NCBI RefSeq assembly: GCF_002844375.1
Contig: NZ_CP024199.1
Location: 3,636,001 to 3,700,000 of the forward strand
Source: Thalassospira marina
GTDB lineage: Bacteria > Pseudomonadota > Alphaproteobacteria > Rhodospirillales > Thalassospiraceae
Direction of reading: 5' to 3'
Length of the DNA: 64,000 bases
How positions within the stretch are numbered: the stretch's first letter is position 1; each line of letters opens with the position of its first letter. Positions 55,434-64,000 of the stretch are shown here, piece by piece. The translations under genes were made by a program, and so were the position numbers. The notes beneath the pieces were generated by a model that saw nothing but the letters and a program-made list of their open reading frames with translations, searched no databases and was not told the origin of the DNA.

Positions 55434-56531
55434 TTAATTCGCTATAAAATCTTTAATTGTCTGCAGACAGATCTGCATTTCTTCCTGGGTGCCAATGGAA
55501 ATACGCAACATTTGCGGCAGGCCATAAGCACCGATTTTGCGCGGGATCACACCACGCGCCATCATGAATTCGTTCGCGGCATCGGCGTTTTTGCCTTCAA
55601 CCTGCGGGAATTCAACCAGCACGAAGTTGCCATAGGATGGATGCGCTTTCAGGTCCGAAAGTTTGTTGATTTCCTCGCGGAACCATTCACGGGTTTCCGC
55701 ATTGTGGCGCACGCAGGCATCAACAAAATCATCATCTTCAAGCGCAGCAACACCGGCTTCCTGCGAGGGCAGGCCCACATTGAACGGGTTGCGCAGGCGC
55801 TGCAACACATCGGCAATGGCAGGCGGTGCATAACACCAGCCCAGACGGATCCCGCCCAGACCATAAATCTTGGAGAAGGTGCGCGTCATAACGGTGTTGT
55901 TGCCAGCCGCCACCAGTTCGGCACCAGCGGTGTAATCTTCCTGGCCGGTCATGAATTCGGCATAGGCGGCATCCACTACCAGCACGATATCTTCGCGCAG
56001 GCCTTCACGCAGGCGTGCAACCTCGGCCGAGGTAATATAGGTCCCCGTCGGGTTGTTGGGGTTGGCGACGAACACGATTTTGGTTTTTTCGGTCACGGCG
56101 GCCAGGATGGCATCAACACTGGTGGTCATGTTGGTTTCGGCAGCCGTTACCGGCACCGCACCCACGCCCTTGGCCGCGATGGGATACATCAAAAAGCCAT
56201 GCTGCGAATAAAGCACCTCGTCGCCTGGCCCGGCATAGGCACGGATCAAAAGCGTGATCAATTCGTCAGAACCGGCACCACAAACGATCTGGTCAAATTC
56301 CAGGTCATATTTTTCAGCCAGTTTCGCGCGCAGAAGGTCACACCCGCCATCGGGATATCGATGCAGTTTTGCCGCCGATTTCTGCAGTGCTTCGATGGCC
56401 TTGGGGCTGGGGCCAAGCGCGCCTTCGTTGGACGAAAGCTTGATCACGCGGGCAGCACCCGCACTGCTGGATTTGCCACCAACATAAGGGGCGATATCAA
56501 GAATACCGGGACGGGGGGTGGGCGCAGTCAT
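55434..56531 (-). CDS. hisC: Histidinol-phosphate/aromatic aminotransferase
   Basis: The 365-residue PLP transaminase has KLSSNEGALGPSPKAIEAL at the N-terminus, the PLP lysine in TFSKIYGLGGIRLGW, FVANPNNPTGTYI and VVDAAYAEFM. The operon with chorismate mutase and tyrA suggests it transaminates prephenate or aromatic keto acids as well as, or instead of, imidazole-acetol phosphate; such dual-function HisC proteins are known in alphaproteobacteria. Length is normal. Confidence 0.95.
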   Translation of the reverse strand: MTAPTPRPGILDIAPYVGGKSSSAGAARVIKLSSNEGALGPSPKAIEALQKSAAKLHRYPDGGCDLLRAKLAEKYDLEFDQIVCGAGSDELITLLIRAYAGPGDEVLYSQHGFLMYPIAAKGVGAVPVTAAETNMTTSVDAILAAVTEKTKIVFVANPNNPTGTYITSAEVARLREGLREDIVLVVDAAYAEFMTGQEDYTAGAELVAAGNNTVMTRTFSKIYGLGGIRLGWCYAPPAIADVLQRLRNPFNVGLPSQEAGVAALEDDDFVDACVRHNAETREWFREEINKLSDLKAHPSYGNFVLVEFPQVEGKNADAANEFMMARGVIPRKIGAYGLPQMLRISIGTQEEMQICLQTIKDFIAN

Positions 56532-56567
56532 AACAGGAAACTCCCTGGGGAAATATTCGTATGGTCG

Positions 56568-57458
56568 TTACATTTCGTCGGCCGGAATGGGCACGCCATA
56601 GGCGCCCAATACCCGCACATCACCACATTTCAAACCGTGATCCAAAAGGGTGCTTCGAAAATTTTCGCCCTGATTACAAAGGAATCCGGCAACATCAACA
56701 AGGACAAAACAGTGGTTTTCGGCCTCGGGCGTGAAAACGCCAAGGATTGCCGAACCGGGGCTGGCTTTGGCAAAATCTTTGCGCAAGGTGGCCTCGTCAC
56801 CGGGCTGTTCCACCTTTACGACAAACAGGGTGCGGTCATCACCGCTTTCCTCAAGCTCGATTGCGGCCAGAACAAACCCTTCGGTATCTTCGCCGCGGCC
56901 AACCGGCCGGCCGCCAAAGGGCAGTTTGGAAACCACACGCACCGCACTTTCCTGCGCAATCAGCGGCCACCAGGAATGGCCTTCGCCGGGCACGGGGGCG
57001 GGAAAAACACCCACAGCCGCCCGGCCATCTTCCAGCGCGTGGATGGCTTCAAGCTGGCTGTCAAATTCGATAATTTCGTTGAGGCAGCCAAAATTAAGGC
57101 GTGCAAGTTCCCAGCAATCCTGCCCGTCGGCATCACGGCACAGCGCAACGGTATAGGGTGCTTCAAGACGGGTGCCCGCGGCAATCAGTTCCCGCCAGAT
57201 CTGGATCAGTGCGGTTTTGGGAAAGGCACCATCATGGCTGCGCACAAGGTTACGCATGATCCGCGCCTCGCGCGCCGGGCGATAGGGCACACGCACCTTG
57301 CTGCCCTGTGCGATCTGGCGGTCCTTGAACGCGCCAACCGCCTGCACCACGCGGGTACGGCGAATGATCAGGTCATGCATGGCCCGGTCAATCTCGTCGA
57401 TTTCCGCCCGCAACCCGTTAAGGTCAAGATTTGCCAATTTTTCGTCGATTTGCGCCAT
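56568..57458 (-). CDS. Chorismate mutase with degenerate prephenate-dehydratase-like C-terminus
   Basis: The protein has 296 residues from the ATG at 57458, the start that gives the usual family N-terminus. Residues about 8-95 form an AroQ chorismate mutase: LNGLRAEIDEIDRAMHDLII, RRTRVVQAVGAFK, RPAREARIMRNLV. The rest has the outline of a prephenate dehydratase and a regulatory segment (AVGVFPAPVPGEGHSWW, RTLFVVKVEQPGDEA), but I do not see the catalytic Thr-Arg-Phe motif. It therefore probably makes prephenate only. It is first in the operon, with hisC after 36 bp. Confidence 0.85.
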   Translation of the reverse strand: MAQIDEKLANLDLNGLRAEIDEIDRAMHDLIIRRTRVVQAVGAFKDRQIAQGSKVRVPYRPAREARIMRNLVRSHDGAFPKTALIQIWRELIAAGTRLEAPYTVALCRDADGQDCWELARLNFGCLNEIIEFDSQLEAIHALEDGRAAVGVFPAPVPGEGHSWWPLIAQESAVRVVSKLPFGGRPVGRGEDTEGFVLAAIELEESGDDRTLFVVKVEQPGDEATLRKDFAKASPGSAILGVFTPEAENHCFVLVDVAGFLCNQGENFRSTLLDHGLKCGDVRVLGAYGVPIPADEM

Positions 57459-57620
57459 GATCCACTCTTTTGCCAAACGGCGCTCAGTTTTAGGGAACTG
57501 CCCGGCATTTGCAAAGAAAAGATTGACTAAAAGCATGCCTGTTCCTAACTGGAACAAACAAAAAAGGCGGAAGTGCCGTTTGCGCCCCCGCCACTGCCCG
57601 TGCAAAGGAATACAGCGTCC

Positions 57621-58778
57621 ATGTCCATTCCCGCCCCTGTTTCGCGCCGCGCCCTGCCTGGCCATCAGATTGTGCTGGGGGATCGCGACAAGCTGCGCCT
57701 TGATAGCGGTATTGAATTTGGCCCCTTTACCCTTGCCTATCAGACCTATGGCGAACTGAATGCCGATAAATCAAACGCCATTCTGGTGTGTCATGCCCTG
57801 ACCGGCGACCAGTATGTAGCCGATGATGTGCACCCGATTACCGGCAAGGAAGGCTGGTGGCGCGCCATTGTTGGCCCCGGCAAGATCATCGATACCGAAA
57901 AATACTTCATCATCTGTACCAATGTGATTGGCGGCTGCCTTGGCAGTACCGGCCCCAAGGAAATCAACCCGGAAACAGGCAAACCCTGGGGCCTTGATTT
58001 TCCCGTCATCACCATTGGCGACATGGTGCGTGCCCAAACCATGCTGATTGACCATTTCGGCATCGACAGCCTGTTTGCCGTTATTGGCGGGTCAATGGGC
58101 GGCATGCAGGTTCTTGAATGGTGCAAAAGCTATCCGGAGCGCGTTTTCGCCGCCGCACCGATTGCCACATCCTATCGACATTCGGCGCAAAACATCGCCT
58201 TTCACGAAGTTGGCCGCCAGGCCGTGATGGCCGACCCGGACTGGTGCGGGGGCAATTACCTGCTGGAAGGCAAAAAACCCGCCCGTGGTTTGGCGGTCGC
58301 ACGTATGACAGCACATATCACCTATCTGTCCGAACCGGTACTGCATCGCAAATTTGGCCGCAAGCTGCAAAACCGTGGCGGCATTACCTACAGCTTCGAT
58401 CATGATTTCCAGGTCGAAAGCTATTTGCGCCATCAGGGCAAATCCTTTGTCGACCGGTTTGATGCCAACAGTTACCTCTATATCACCCGCGCGATGGATT
58501 ATTTTGACCTGTCGGTGGAATTTGATGGCCGCCTGGCAGAGGCCTTTCGTGGGTCCAACACCCGGTTCTGCGTGATTTCATTTTCATCGGACTGGTGCTT
58601 TACCACCGCCGAAAGCCGCCGGCTGGCCCATGCCCTTAATGCGGCATCGTGCAATGTAAGCTGTGTTGAAATCGAAAGTGACAAGGGCCACGACGCCTTT
58701 TTGCTCGACGAACCCGATTTTCACATGGTCCTGAGCGGCTTTATCGAGGGGGCCGCCGAAGCGCGCGGACTGAAATAA
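57621..58778 (+). CDS. metX: Homoserine O-acetyltransferase
   Basis: The 385-residue alpha/beta-hydrolase-fold enzyme activates homoserine for methionine synthesis. Motifs are [40 protein letters not shown], the nucleophile [12 protein letters not shown] and the catalytic His in [13 protein letters not shown], with [12 protein letters not shown] for the Asp. The ATG at 57621 has AAGGAA upstream; the frame to 57573 is longer but lacks a site. It may be succinyl- rather than acetyl-specific, which the sequence alone does not settle. metW follows after 4 bp. Confidence 0.95.
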   Translation: MSIPAPVSRRALPGHQIVLGDRDKLRLDSGIEFGPFTLAYQTYGELNADKSNAILVCHALTGDQYVADDVHPITGKEGWWRAIVGPGKIIDTEKYFIICTNVIGGCLGSTGPKEINPETGKPWGLDFPVITIGDMVRAQTMLIDHFGIDSLFAVIGGSMGGMQVLEWCKSYPERVFAAAPIATSYRHSAQNIAFHEVGRQAVMADPDWCGGNYLLEGKKPARGLAVARMTAHITYLSEPVLHRKFGRKLQNRGGITYSFDHDFQVESYLRHQGKSFVDRFDANSYLYITRAMDYFDLSVEFDGRLAEAFRGSNTRFCVISFSSDWCFTTAESRRLAHALNAASCNVSCVEIESDKGHDAFLLDEPDFHMVLSGFIEGAAEARGLK

Positions 58779-58782
58779 CATC

Positions 58783-59445
58783 ATGACACAGACACCCAAT
58801 CAGGGCGCGGTTAACGCGCCTTCGGCCACACCGTCCGACCGTATCCGCGTTGATTTGCAGTTGATTGCCGACATGGTCGAACCGGGCACGCGCGTGCTTG
58901 ATATCGGCTGTGGTGATGGCGAATTGCTGGGATATCTTAAACGCACCAAAAATGTCGATGGTCGCGGGCTTGAACTTTCCAACGAAGGGGTGCGCAATTG
59001 CGTGGCACAGGGCCTGCCGGTCATGCAGGGCGATGCCGATCGCGACCTGCTGGATTACCCCAATGGGGCCTTTGATTACGCAATCCTTAGCCAGACCCTG
59101 CAGGCCACCAACCGCCCGCGCGAAGTGCTGGGCGAATTGCTGCGTATTGGCCGCAAGGCGATTGTATCCTTCCCCAATTTCGGCCATTGGCGCGCCCGTT
59201 TTGATTTGATGTTTCATGGCCGCATGCCGCAAAACCCCAACCTGCCGATCATGTGGTATGAAACCCCGAACATCCATTTCTGCACCGTGCGCGACTTTGT
59301 TGCGCTTTGCAAAGACATGGATCTGGTGATCGAACGGTCAATGGTCCTGAATGAAAGCGGATCGAAGGTCAGCCTTGGCAGCCATTCCGCCCTTGCCAAT
59401 TTCTTTGGCAACCAGGCCCTGTTCATGCTGAGCAAAAAGGGCTAG
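58783..59445 (+). CDS. metW: Methionine biosynthesis protein MetW
   Basis: The 220-residue methyltransferase-fold protein works with MetX. Motifs are VDLQLIADMVEPGTRVLDIG, CGDGELLGYLKRTKNVDGRG, GAFDYAILSQTLQATNRP, SFPNFGHWRARFDLM and ETPNIHFCTVRDFVALC. In many proteobacteria MetX is active only with MetW. The 4-bp spacing to metX supports co-translation. Confidence 0.97.
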   Translation: MTQTPNQGAVNAPSATPSDRIRVDLQLIADMVEPGTRVLDIGCGDGELLGYLKRTKNVDGRGLELSNEGVRNCVAQGLPVMQGDADRDLLDYPNGAFDYAILSQTLQATNRPREVLGELLRIGRKAIVSFPNFGHWRARFDLMFHGRMPQNPNLPIMWYETPNIHFCTVRDFVALCKDMDLVIERSMVLNESGSKVSLGSHSALANFFGNQALFMLSKKG

Positions 59446-59469
59446 GCACGCGCCCTTTCCTATTTTTCA

Positions 59470-59505
59470 AAGGCCCTGCTGGCAAATGTGCCGCAGGGCT
59501 TTTGC
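59470..59505 (+). terminator. Intrinsic terminator after metW
   Basis: GCCCTGC (59473-59479) pairs with GCAGGGC (59493-59499), followed by TTTTG. It lies about 25 bp past the stop. Confidence 0.75.
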
Positions 59506-59586
59506 ATGTTTGAAGCTGCCCCCACGGTTCACAAATGCCCCCTGCCCCCGTCAGCAAGGCAATGAATGCAAACCGGGGAGATCAGG

Positions 59587-60504
59587 GTGCAAAACACCAT
59601 CATCAAAAAATGCGGCCAGCGCGGCATGGTGCTGCTGATGCTGGGCCTGCTGGCAGCATGTGCGCAAAAGGCGGATGCACTTAAACTTTCCGCCCATCAA
59701 TTCAGCCTGGCAGCCGACAAAGCAATTACATCGCTTGATGACATGCGCACCGCCGAATTTGCCGCACCAACCCAAAGTACGGATGCACAGCAGGCGGAAT
59801 TTATCGCTAATCTGAACGATTTTACCGGCACATTGACGGCCAGTAATATCCCTGTCCTGATAAATCCCGATGCCATCACCATCGACCCGGATGTGAACGC
59901 CAAATGGGAACAGGATATGGCGAACCTGCACAGCGATTATCAGCGCTTTGACGCCATCTTTACCGATATTGGCGAAGACGACCTGTTTGGTATTGGTGCG
60001 ATCCACAAGGCGGGGCCAATCCTGCAAAAACTGCGCAGCCAGCTTGCGGCACTGGGCCAGACATTGGGCACAACCCCGCCGGTTTTTCTGGTCCGGCGAA
60101 ATGCCCTGGTCGCAACGATCAACAAAATCCACAACGACAAAACCACCAGTGCGGATACCCGCACCGGCCAGATCAAGGCCTGGTGGCAACAATGGCAACA
60201 ATTGCAGGCCGATGAACAGCAAAGCTATCAAACCGCCCTGCAGGATTTTGTCAGCGCAGGCCAGCTTGGCGCACAGTTGCAGGACCAGATCAGTAATTAC
60301 AGCAAAATCAGCACGCAATCGGTGCTTAAGGACATTGATGACGGGCTGAATTTTGTTGCCGAAAACCGGGGATTGGGCATCAAACAGCTAAAACACAAGG
60401 CGGGCACCATGCTGTTGCAAACGCTGGCCGATCAGGAAATGGGTGCGGGAAATGCGGCGGCAAAAACGCTGCCTTCCGCCCAAAACAGCCCGGCAACGCA
60501 ATAG
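59587..60504 (+). CDS. Putative lipoprotein, helical, unrecognised family
   Basis: The protein has 305 residues from a GTG at 59587, chosen because GGGGAG (59575-59580) lies 6 nt upstream; an ATG-like start at 59566 would be possible. The N-terminus GMVLLMLGLLAAC ends in a lipobox. The mature part is almost all helix and rich in Gln, Ala and Asp (IKAWWQQWQQLQADEQQSYQ, QTALQDFVSAGQLGAQLQDQ), so it may be a coiled-coil surface or periplasmic protein. The small gene after it is probably co-transcribed. Function unknown. Confidence 0.75.
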   Translation: MQNTIIKKCGQRGMVLLMLGLLAACAQKADALKLSAHQFSLAADKAITSLDDMRTAEFAAPTQSTDAQQAEFIANLNDFTGTLTASNIPVLINPDAITIDPDVNAKWEQDMANLHSDYQRFDAIFTDIGEDDLFGIGAIHKAGPILQKLRSQLAALGQTLGTTPPVFLVRRNALVATINKIHNDKTTSADTRTGQIKAWWQQWQQLQADEQQSYQTALQDFVSAGQLGAQLQDQISNYSKISTQSVLKDIDDGLNFVAENRGLGIKQLKHKAGTMLLQTLADQEMGAGNAAAKTLPSAQNSPATQ

Positions 60505-60563
60505 CACGCAATCGGCACACCAACCTGCCCAGTCACCCAAATTGCCTTTAAATGGAGCCTTAA

Positions 60564-60854
60564 ATGTCCGACCTGACCAACATGATTGCCGCTGCCATTG
60601 AAGCGTTCAATACCATCGACGCAAAATACCAAATGGCCGATATCAATACCCAAGCCAAACTTTCAGACACACGCAGCCAGGCCGCCACGGCCCTGGTAAA
60701 ACTGCGTGACAAGCAGCTGGAACAGGATACCAGCATCAATGAAGCGGATATTGCGGAAATGAATCAGCTGACAGCGCAGATCAAGGACGGTGCAGCCTTG
60801 CAAAAGGATTTTGCGGATTTTTTAGGGATATTGGCAAAATACGTTGCCGTTTAG
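60564..60854 (+). CDS. Small helical protein, unrecognised family
   Basis: The 96-residue protein is almost entirely alpha-helical and acidic (MIAAAIEAFNTIDAKYQMAD, ATALVKLRDKQLEQDTSINE, IAEMNQLTAQIKDGAALQKD), with no signal peptide or membrane segment. GGAG lies upstream of the ATG. It follows the lipoprotein by 59 bp and both share the same composition, so they may form a functional pair. A GCCAGC/GCTGGC hairpin (60869-60888) lies after the stop. Function unknown. Confidence 0.7.
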   Translation: MSDLTNMIAAAIEAFNTIDAKYQMADINTQAKLSDTRSQAATALVKLRDKQLEQDTSINEADIAEMNQLTAQIKDGAALQKDFADFLGILAKYVAV

Positions 60855-60935
60855 GACATTCCCCTAACGCCAGCACTGCGGGGCTGGCGGGAGCCGCCCC
60901 GATAAACCCGACTGAAAACAAAAGCAGATTTGGCG

Positions 60936-61385
60936 TTACCAGCGCTTTAAATCTGCTTCATCGCTTTGTTTGGCGGTGACCCATTTTTCACCGCTATCGG
61001 TTTCTTCACGTTTCCAGAAAGGCGCGCGGCTTTTCAGGAAATCCATGATGAAGTCACAGGCTTCAAATGCGGCCCGGCGATGGGCGGAAAGCGTAATCAC
61101 CAGCACAATCCGTTCCCCGGCCAGCAAACGGCCAAAACGGTGAATGATGCGCACATCATCCAGCGGCCAGCGTTCGGCGGCATCTGCGGCAATTTTTTCA
61201 AGCTGGCGTTCGGTCATGCCGGGATAATGTTCCAGCGTCATCGCGCTAACGGCTTCATCCCCGGCGATATCGCGCACCAACCCAACAAAACTGACTGCCG
61301 CACCAATATCGGTTCGGCCTTCGGTCAGGGCTGCAAGCTCGAAACCGGGGTCGAAATCGTTTTGTTGAACCGTAATACGCGCCAT
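60936..61385 (-). CDS. moaE: Molybdopterin synthase catalytic subunit
   Basis: The 149-residue large subunit of molybdopterin synthase converts precursor Z with the MoaD thiocarboxylate. Motifs are GAAVSFVGLVRD, LEHYPGMTERQLEKIA, RIIHRFGRLLAGERIVLVIT, SAHRRAAFEACDFIMDFLKS and PFWKREET with the catalytic Lys region. moaD, usually next to it in relatives, is absent here: pgsA ends 20 bp before this start. Confidence 0.97.
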   Translation of the reverse strand: MARITVQQNDFDPGFELAALTEGRTDIGAAVSFVGLVRDIAGDEAVSAMTLEHYPGMTERQLEKIAADAAERWPLDDVRIIHRFGRLLAGERIVLVITLSAHRRAAFEACDFIMDFLKSRAPFWKREETDSGEKWVTAKQSDEADLKRW

Positions 61386-61405
61386 ATGCGCCCCCTGAAA
61401 TACAA

Positions 61406-61957
61406 TCAGTCCAGATGCTTAAGCCCGGTGCGCAGATAGATATAGCCCGTCTGCACCGTCACAATACCGGCAATCCACAGCAACACATCGCCGATCAGGA
61501 TGGACGGAATCATTTCAGGCGAGGCATCCCCCACCAGCAAAAAGCCGATTGCCAAAATCTGGGCGGTTGTTTTCCATTTCGCAAGGACCGTAACGGGCAG
61601 TGGTACCTTCAATTCGGCCAGATGTTCGCGCAGGCCCGACACCATGATTTCGCGGCACATGATGACCACGGCAGGCAACACCGCCAAACCGGAAATACGG
61701 CCAAACGCCACCATCATCATCAGGGCCGCCGCCACCAGAAGCTTGTCGGCAATCGGATCAAGGAAACGGCCAAGTGGTGAAACCACATTCATGCTGCGCG
61801 CAAGATAGCCATCAAAAAAGTCGGTCACACCCGCAAAGGCAAACAGGGCAAACCCGATCCAGTTGCCTGCCGGTCCGTTGATATAGAATGATATCACCAA
61901 TGCCGGAATCACGATGATGCGCGACAAAGTCAGCAGATTTGGAATCTGGTTTTTCAT
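61406..61957 (-). CDS. pgsA: CDP-diacylglycerol-glycerol-3-phosphate 3-phosphatidyltransferase
   Basis: The 183-residue inner-membrane enzyme makes phosphatidylglycerophosphate. The CDP-alcohol phosphotransferase motif is visible in VTDFFDGYLARSMN and LGRFLDPIADKL (D-x2-DG-x2-AR, then G-x3-D-x3-D). About five hydrophobic helices follow. The ATG at 61957 gives the family N-terminus MKNQIPNLLTLSR; the frame to 62071 adds no motif. moaE lies 20 bp downstream, so they may share a transcript. Confidence 0.96.
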   Translation of the reverse strand: MKNQIPNLLTLSRIIVIPALVISFYINGPAGNWIGFALFAFAGVTDFFDGYLARSMNVVSPLGRFLDPIADKLLVAAALMMMVAFGRISGLAVLPAVVIMCREIMVSGLREHLAELKVPLPVTVLAKWKTTAQILAIGFLLVGDASPEMIPSILIGDVLLWIAGIVTVQTGYIYLRTGLKHLD

Positions 61958-62068
61958 TAACGGGCCTGTATACGGATATTTGGGGCGTTCAAATGGATGA
62001 TAACCACCCATCAGCGGGGCCAGCCGACCCCGGGACGCCCAATTAGTAAAGGCTTGCGCCTGCAACCA

Positions 62069-62112
62069 CAAGGGCCGTGTTCATTTGCCATAAAACGAAA
62101 ACACGGCCCTTG
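62069..62112 (-). terminator. Hairpin after the NCS2 permease
   Basis: CAAGGGCCGTGTT (62069-62081) pairs with AACACGGCCCTTG (62100-62112), a perfect 13-bp stem 16 bp past the permease stop. No U-tract follows, so its termination strength is uncertain. Confidence 0.55.
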
Positions 62113-62127
62113 CAGCGAACATTAAAT

Positions 62128-63441
62128 TCAGTCGTTTTCCGTGGCCTGCGCAGCGGCAAGATCCGCCTTGCCACGCCCGATGCTAAGCACCTGGTATAGA
62201 ATAATCGCCGCCAGGGTTGCGGTGCCAATACCACCAATGGCAAAGCCACCCACATTGACGGTGAAATTACCGGCCCCGAAAATCAGGGTGATGCCCACGG
62301 TAAACAGGTTACGCGGATCGGAAAAATCAACCCGGTTATCGACCCACAAACGCACCATTGCCGCGGCAATCAGACCAAATACCGCAACACCAAGCCCCCC
62401 CAGCACCGGGGCAGGAATGGTATGAAGCAATGCACCAAATTTGGGCGAGAACCCCAGCAGGATGGCAATGATGGCTGCGATCACAAAGATCAGGGTTGAA
62501 AAGACGCGGGTAACCGCCATGACACCCATATTTTCAACATAGGTCGTCACCCCGGTCCCACCGCCGGACCCTGCCAGCATGGTTGCCAAACCATCGCCAA
62601 CAAAACCACGGCCGATATAACGGTCCATATTCTGCTTTGTCATGCCGCCAATGGCCTTGATATGCCCAAGGTTTTCAGCCACCAGAATAAAGGCCACAGG
62701 GGCGATCATGACCATGGCAGAGCCTTCAAATCGCGGCGCGACGAAATTGGGCATCCCGAACCAGGCTGCCTGCGATAATTCGCTGAAATCAATGGCGGGC
62801 ATCAGGCCCAAGCCGTTCCCCAGAACCAGAACCAGCAAATAGCCCAGTAAAATACCGGCGAGAATCGAAATACGGCGCAGCGCAATCGGCGCATAGACCG
62901 ACACCAGCGCCACCGACAGCAGGGTTAGCAGGGACACCAGCATATGAATGCCGTTCCCGGAAATGCCGTTGATCCCGACCGGCGCCAGATTAAGGCCAAT
63001 TGCCGCACCAACGGCCCCGGTTACCGCAGGCGGCATCAGTTTTTCAACCCAGCCGGTCCCCGTTGCCATCACGATTACGCCGATCAGCACATAGACCGCG
63101 CCTGCGGCAATAATACCGCCCAATGCCCCGCCAATATCGGGATTGGGGCCTGTGCCTGCATAGCCGGTAGCCGCAATCACCACCGCGATAAAGGCAAAGG
63201 ACGACCCCAGATAGCTCGGTACACGCCCGGCAGTGCAGATAAAGAATATCAGCGTGCCGATACCGGAAAACAGAATGGCCAGATTGGGGTCAAACCCCAT
63301 CAGCAGCGGCCCCAAAATGGTGGAGCCTGACATTGCCACCAGGTGTTGCAAGCCCAGCGGAAACATTGTTCCCCACGGCAGGCGTTGATCAGGCAGCACG
63401 GTAGAAGACCGGGTCAAAGACCAGGAAGGAAAATAGCGCAT
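62128..63441 (-). CDS. NCS2 family nucleobase permease (uracil/xanthine type)
   Basis: The 437-residue membrane protein from the ATG at 63441 has about 12-14 helices. NCS2 features are GLQHLVAMSGSTILGPLLMG near the N-terminus, SSFAFIAVV, the helix-10 segment FILVAENLGHIKAIGGMTK with the substrate Glu, and GLATMLAGSGGGTGVTTYVENMGVMAVT. The pattern is closest to uracil or pyrimidine carriers, but exact substrate is inference. The frame extends upstream to 63582 without support. No pyrimidine-degradation gene is adjacent. Confidence 0.93.
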   Translation of the reverse strand: MRYFPSWSLTRSSTVLPDQRLPWGTMFPLGLQHLVAMSGSTILGPLLMGFDPNLAILFSGIGTLIFFICTAGRVPSYLGSSFAFIAVVIAATGYAGTGPNPDIGGALGGIIAAGAVYVLIGVIVMATGTGWVEKLMPPAVTGAVGAAIGLNLAPVGINGISGNGIHMLVSLLTLLSVALVSVYAPIALRRISILAGILLGYLLVLVLGNGLGLMPAIDFSELSQAAWFGMPNFVAPRFEGSAMVMIAPVAFILVAENLGHIKAIGGMTKQNMDRYIGRGFVGDGLATMLAGSGGGTGVTTYVENMGVMAVTRVFSTLIFVIAAIIAILLGFSPKFGALLHTIPAPVLGGLGVAVFGLIAAAMVRLWVDNRVDFSDPRNLFTVGITLIFGAGNFTVNVGGFAIGGIGTATLAAIILYQVLSIGRGKADLAAAQATEND

Positions 63442-64000
63442 CTTTGGTAAGCCGATTTTTATGGACGTTTCGCGCGAAGGTGCCCTGCCACGGCAGCAAG
63501 ACGCACCGGGTATCGCGCCCCTGACCGGAAAAAGCAAGGTCATATAGGCAGGTAAAGGACGATGCCGGGTGATAGAAGGCAAACGCGGTGGATGTTCGGT
63601 GCTATCTGGTAACGTTGGGCGACGTTAAGAGACATTAACGGAAGTCAGGGCAAGGCGGGTGATGCTGATGCCATTTTGCCAGTGCGGGGAAGCGGGGCGA
63701 ATCAGCAATCCCGATTTTGGGAATCGCGACCATGTGAGCGATGCGAAAACAAAATTGAGTGGATAAAACCTGTCAGGGCGGATTTACAGGACCGCGACTG
63801 ACCGCGCTGGCATTCCCGGCAATTGCGGATTACAAGGGCACGCAAGCGGGCGGCCCTGCCCGTGGATCAGGCCGAACTGGGCGCGCAACGCCATTTTGCG
63901 CGCCGCATCAATTGCGGCAAAAGAATCCGCAGTGTTTTTGCCGGCCTGATTTTATCGTTCTGTTTTGAGAACGCACAGTTGCCACATTACCGGCTATGCC
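63442..64000. other. Right-end region without recognisable gene
   Basis: These 559 bp contain only weak ORFs. Small repeats such as AACGTTGGGCGACGTTAAGAG and the aatcccgattttgggaat inverted repeat (63706-63723) are present. It should hold the promoter of the permease gene. I see no tRNA, terminator or known RNA here. Confidence 0.5.

Noticed and set aside
55257..57530. 757-residue plus-strand open frame antisense to the tyrA-hisC-chorismate mutase operon
   Set aside because: It is a shadow caused by the codon bias of three real minus-strand genes; it has no recognisable motif and no ribosome site.
63759..63968. Plus-strand ORF of 69 codons near the right end
   Set aside because: No ribosome site and a composition like non-coding sequence; it may simply be an open frame.
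1..64000. CRISPR arrays, tRNA or rRNA genes, insertion sequences, prophage
   Set aside because: I saw no regularly spaced repeats, no cloverleaf with conserved T-arm sequence, no transposase and no phage structural gene anywhere in the window.

Overview
The window looks like a chromosomal segment of an alphaproteobacterium of the Rhodospirillales, most probably Thalassospira or a close relative. This is an inference from gene content and order: an ethylmalonyl-CoA pathway cluster (ccr, ecm, mcd), an alphaproteobacterial CheZ, a TIGR02302/DUF4175 protein, a zinc-ribbon protein divergent from ftsEX, a chorismate mutase-hisC-tyrA block divergent from metXW, and a CtrA-like site. Nearly all of it is ordinary vertically inherited metabolism. 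I see no phage, insertion sequence, CRISPR array, rRNA or tRNA.

Layout. 1-5.2 kb: a partial TetR regulator facing a secreted alpha/beta hydrolase, then YqgE, a DsbD/ScsB-like reductase and a peroxiredoxin. 5.3-12.5 kb, minus strand: a small unknown protein, CheZ, and the glycine cleavage operon gcvT-gcvH-gcvPA-gcvPB behind a tandem glycine riboswitch, then a lipoprotein. 12.9-18.5 kb, plus strand: ispH-thrB-rnhA, a membrane GGDEF-EAL protein, and a roughly 270-bp element built of nested inverted repeats. 18.5-24.1 kb: ecm divergent from ccr and mcd, three consecutive enzymes of the ethylmalonyl-CoA pathway. 24.2-30.5 kb: a soluble chemoreceptor with PilZ and C-terminal sensor modules, a ferric-reductase-like flavocytochrome, a nucleotidyltransferase-like ORF without a clear start, a divergent adenosylhomocysteinase homologue and a small HTH protein. 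30.6-33.4 kb is the accessory island: two paralogous proteins of unrecognised family flank a secreted EndoU-type nuclease, with diverged copies of a non-coding repeat. 33.4-37.1 kb: HIG1-pduO-etfB-etfA-hbd. 37.2-40 kb: xylulokinase and ribokinase. 40-46.3 kb: TlpA, argH-lptM-lysA with ATGA overlaps, and TIGR02302. 46.5-51.5 kb: zinc-ribbon protein divergent from ftsE-ftsX-ydcF-plsC. 51.6-64 kb: two EamA transporters around ChaC, tyrA-hisC-chorismate mutase (transcribed leftwards) divergent from metX-metW, a lipoprotein with a small helical partner, moaE, pgsA and an NCS2 permease.

How they work together. PduO makes adenosylcobalamin, the cofactor of Ecm. Mcd and Hbd-type reactions feed electrons or intermediates through EtfAB, so the 18-24 kb and 33-37 kb blocks support the same acetyl-CoA and polyhydroxybutyrate-linked carbon flow. 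The most unusual part is the EndoU island with its duplicated companions. The palindromic element at 18.1 kb, whose only arm mismatches become G-U pairs on one strand, is the other structure ordinary annotation does not explain.
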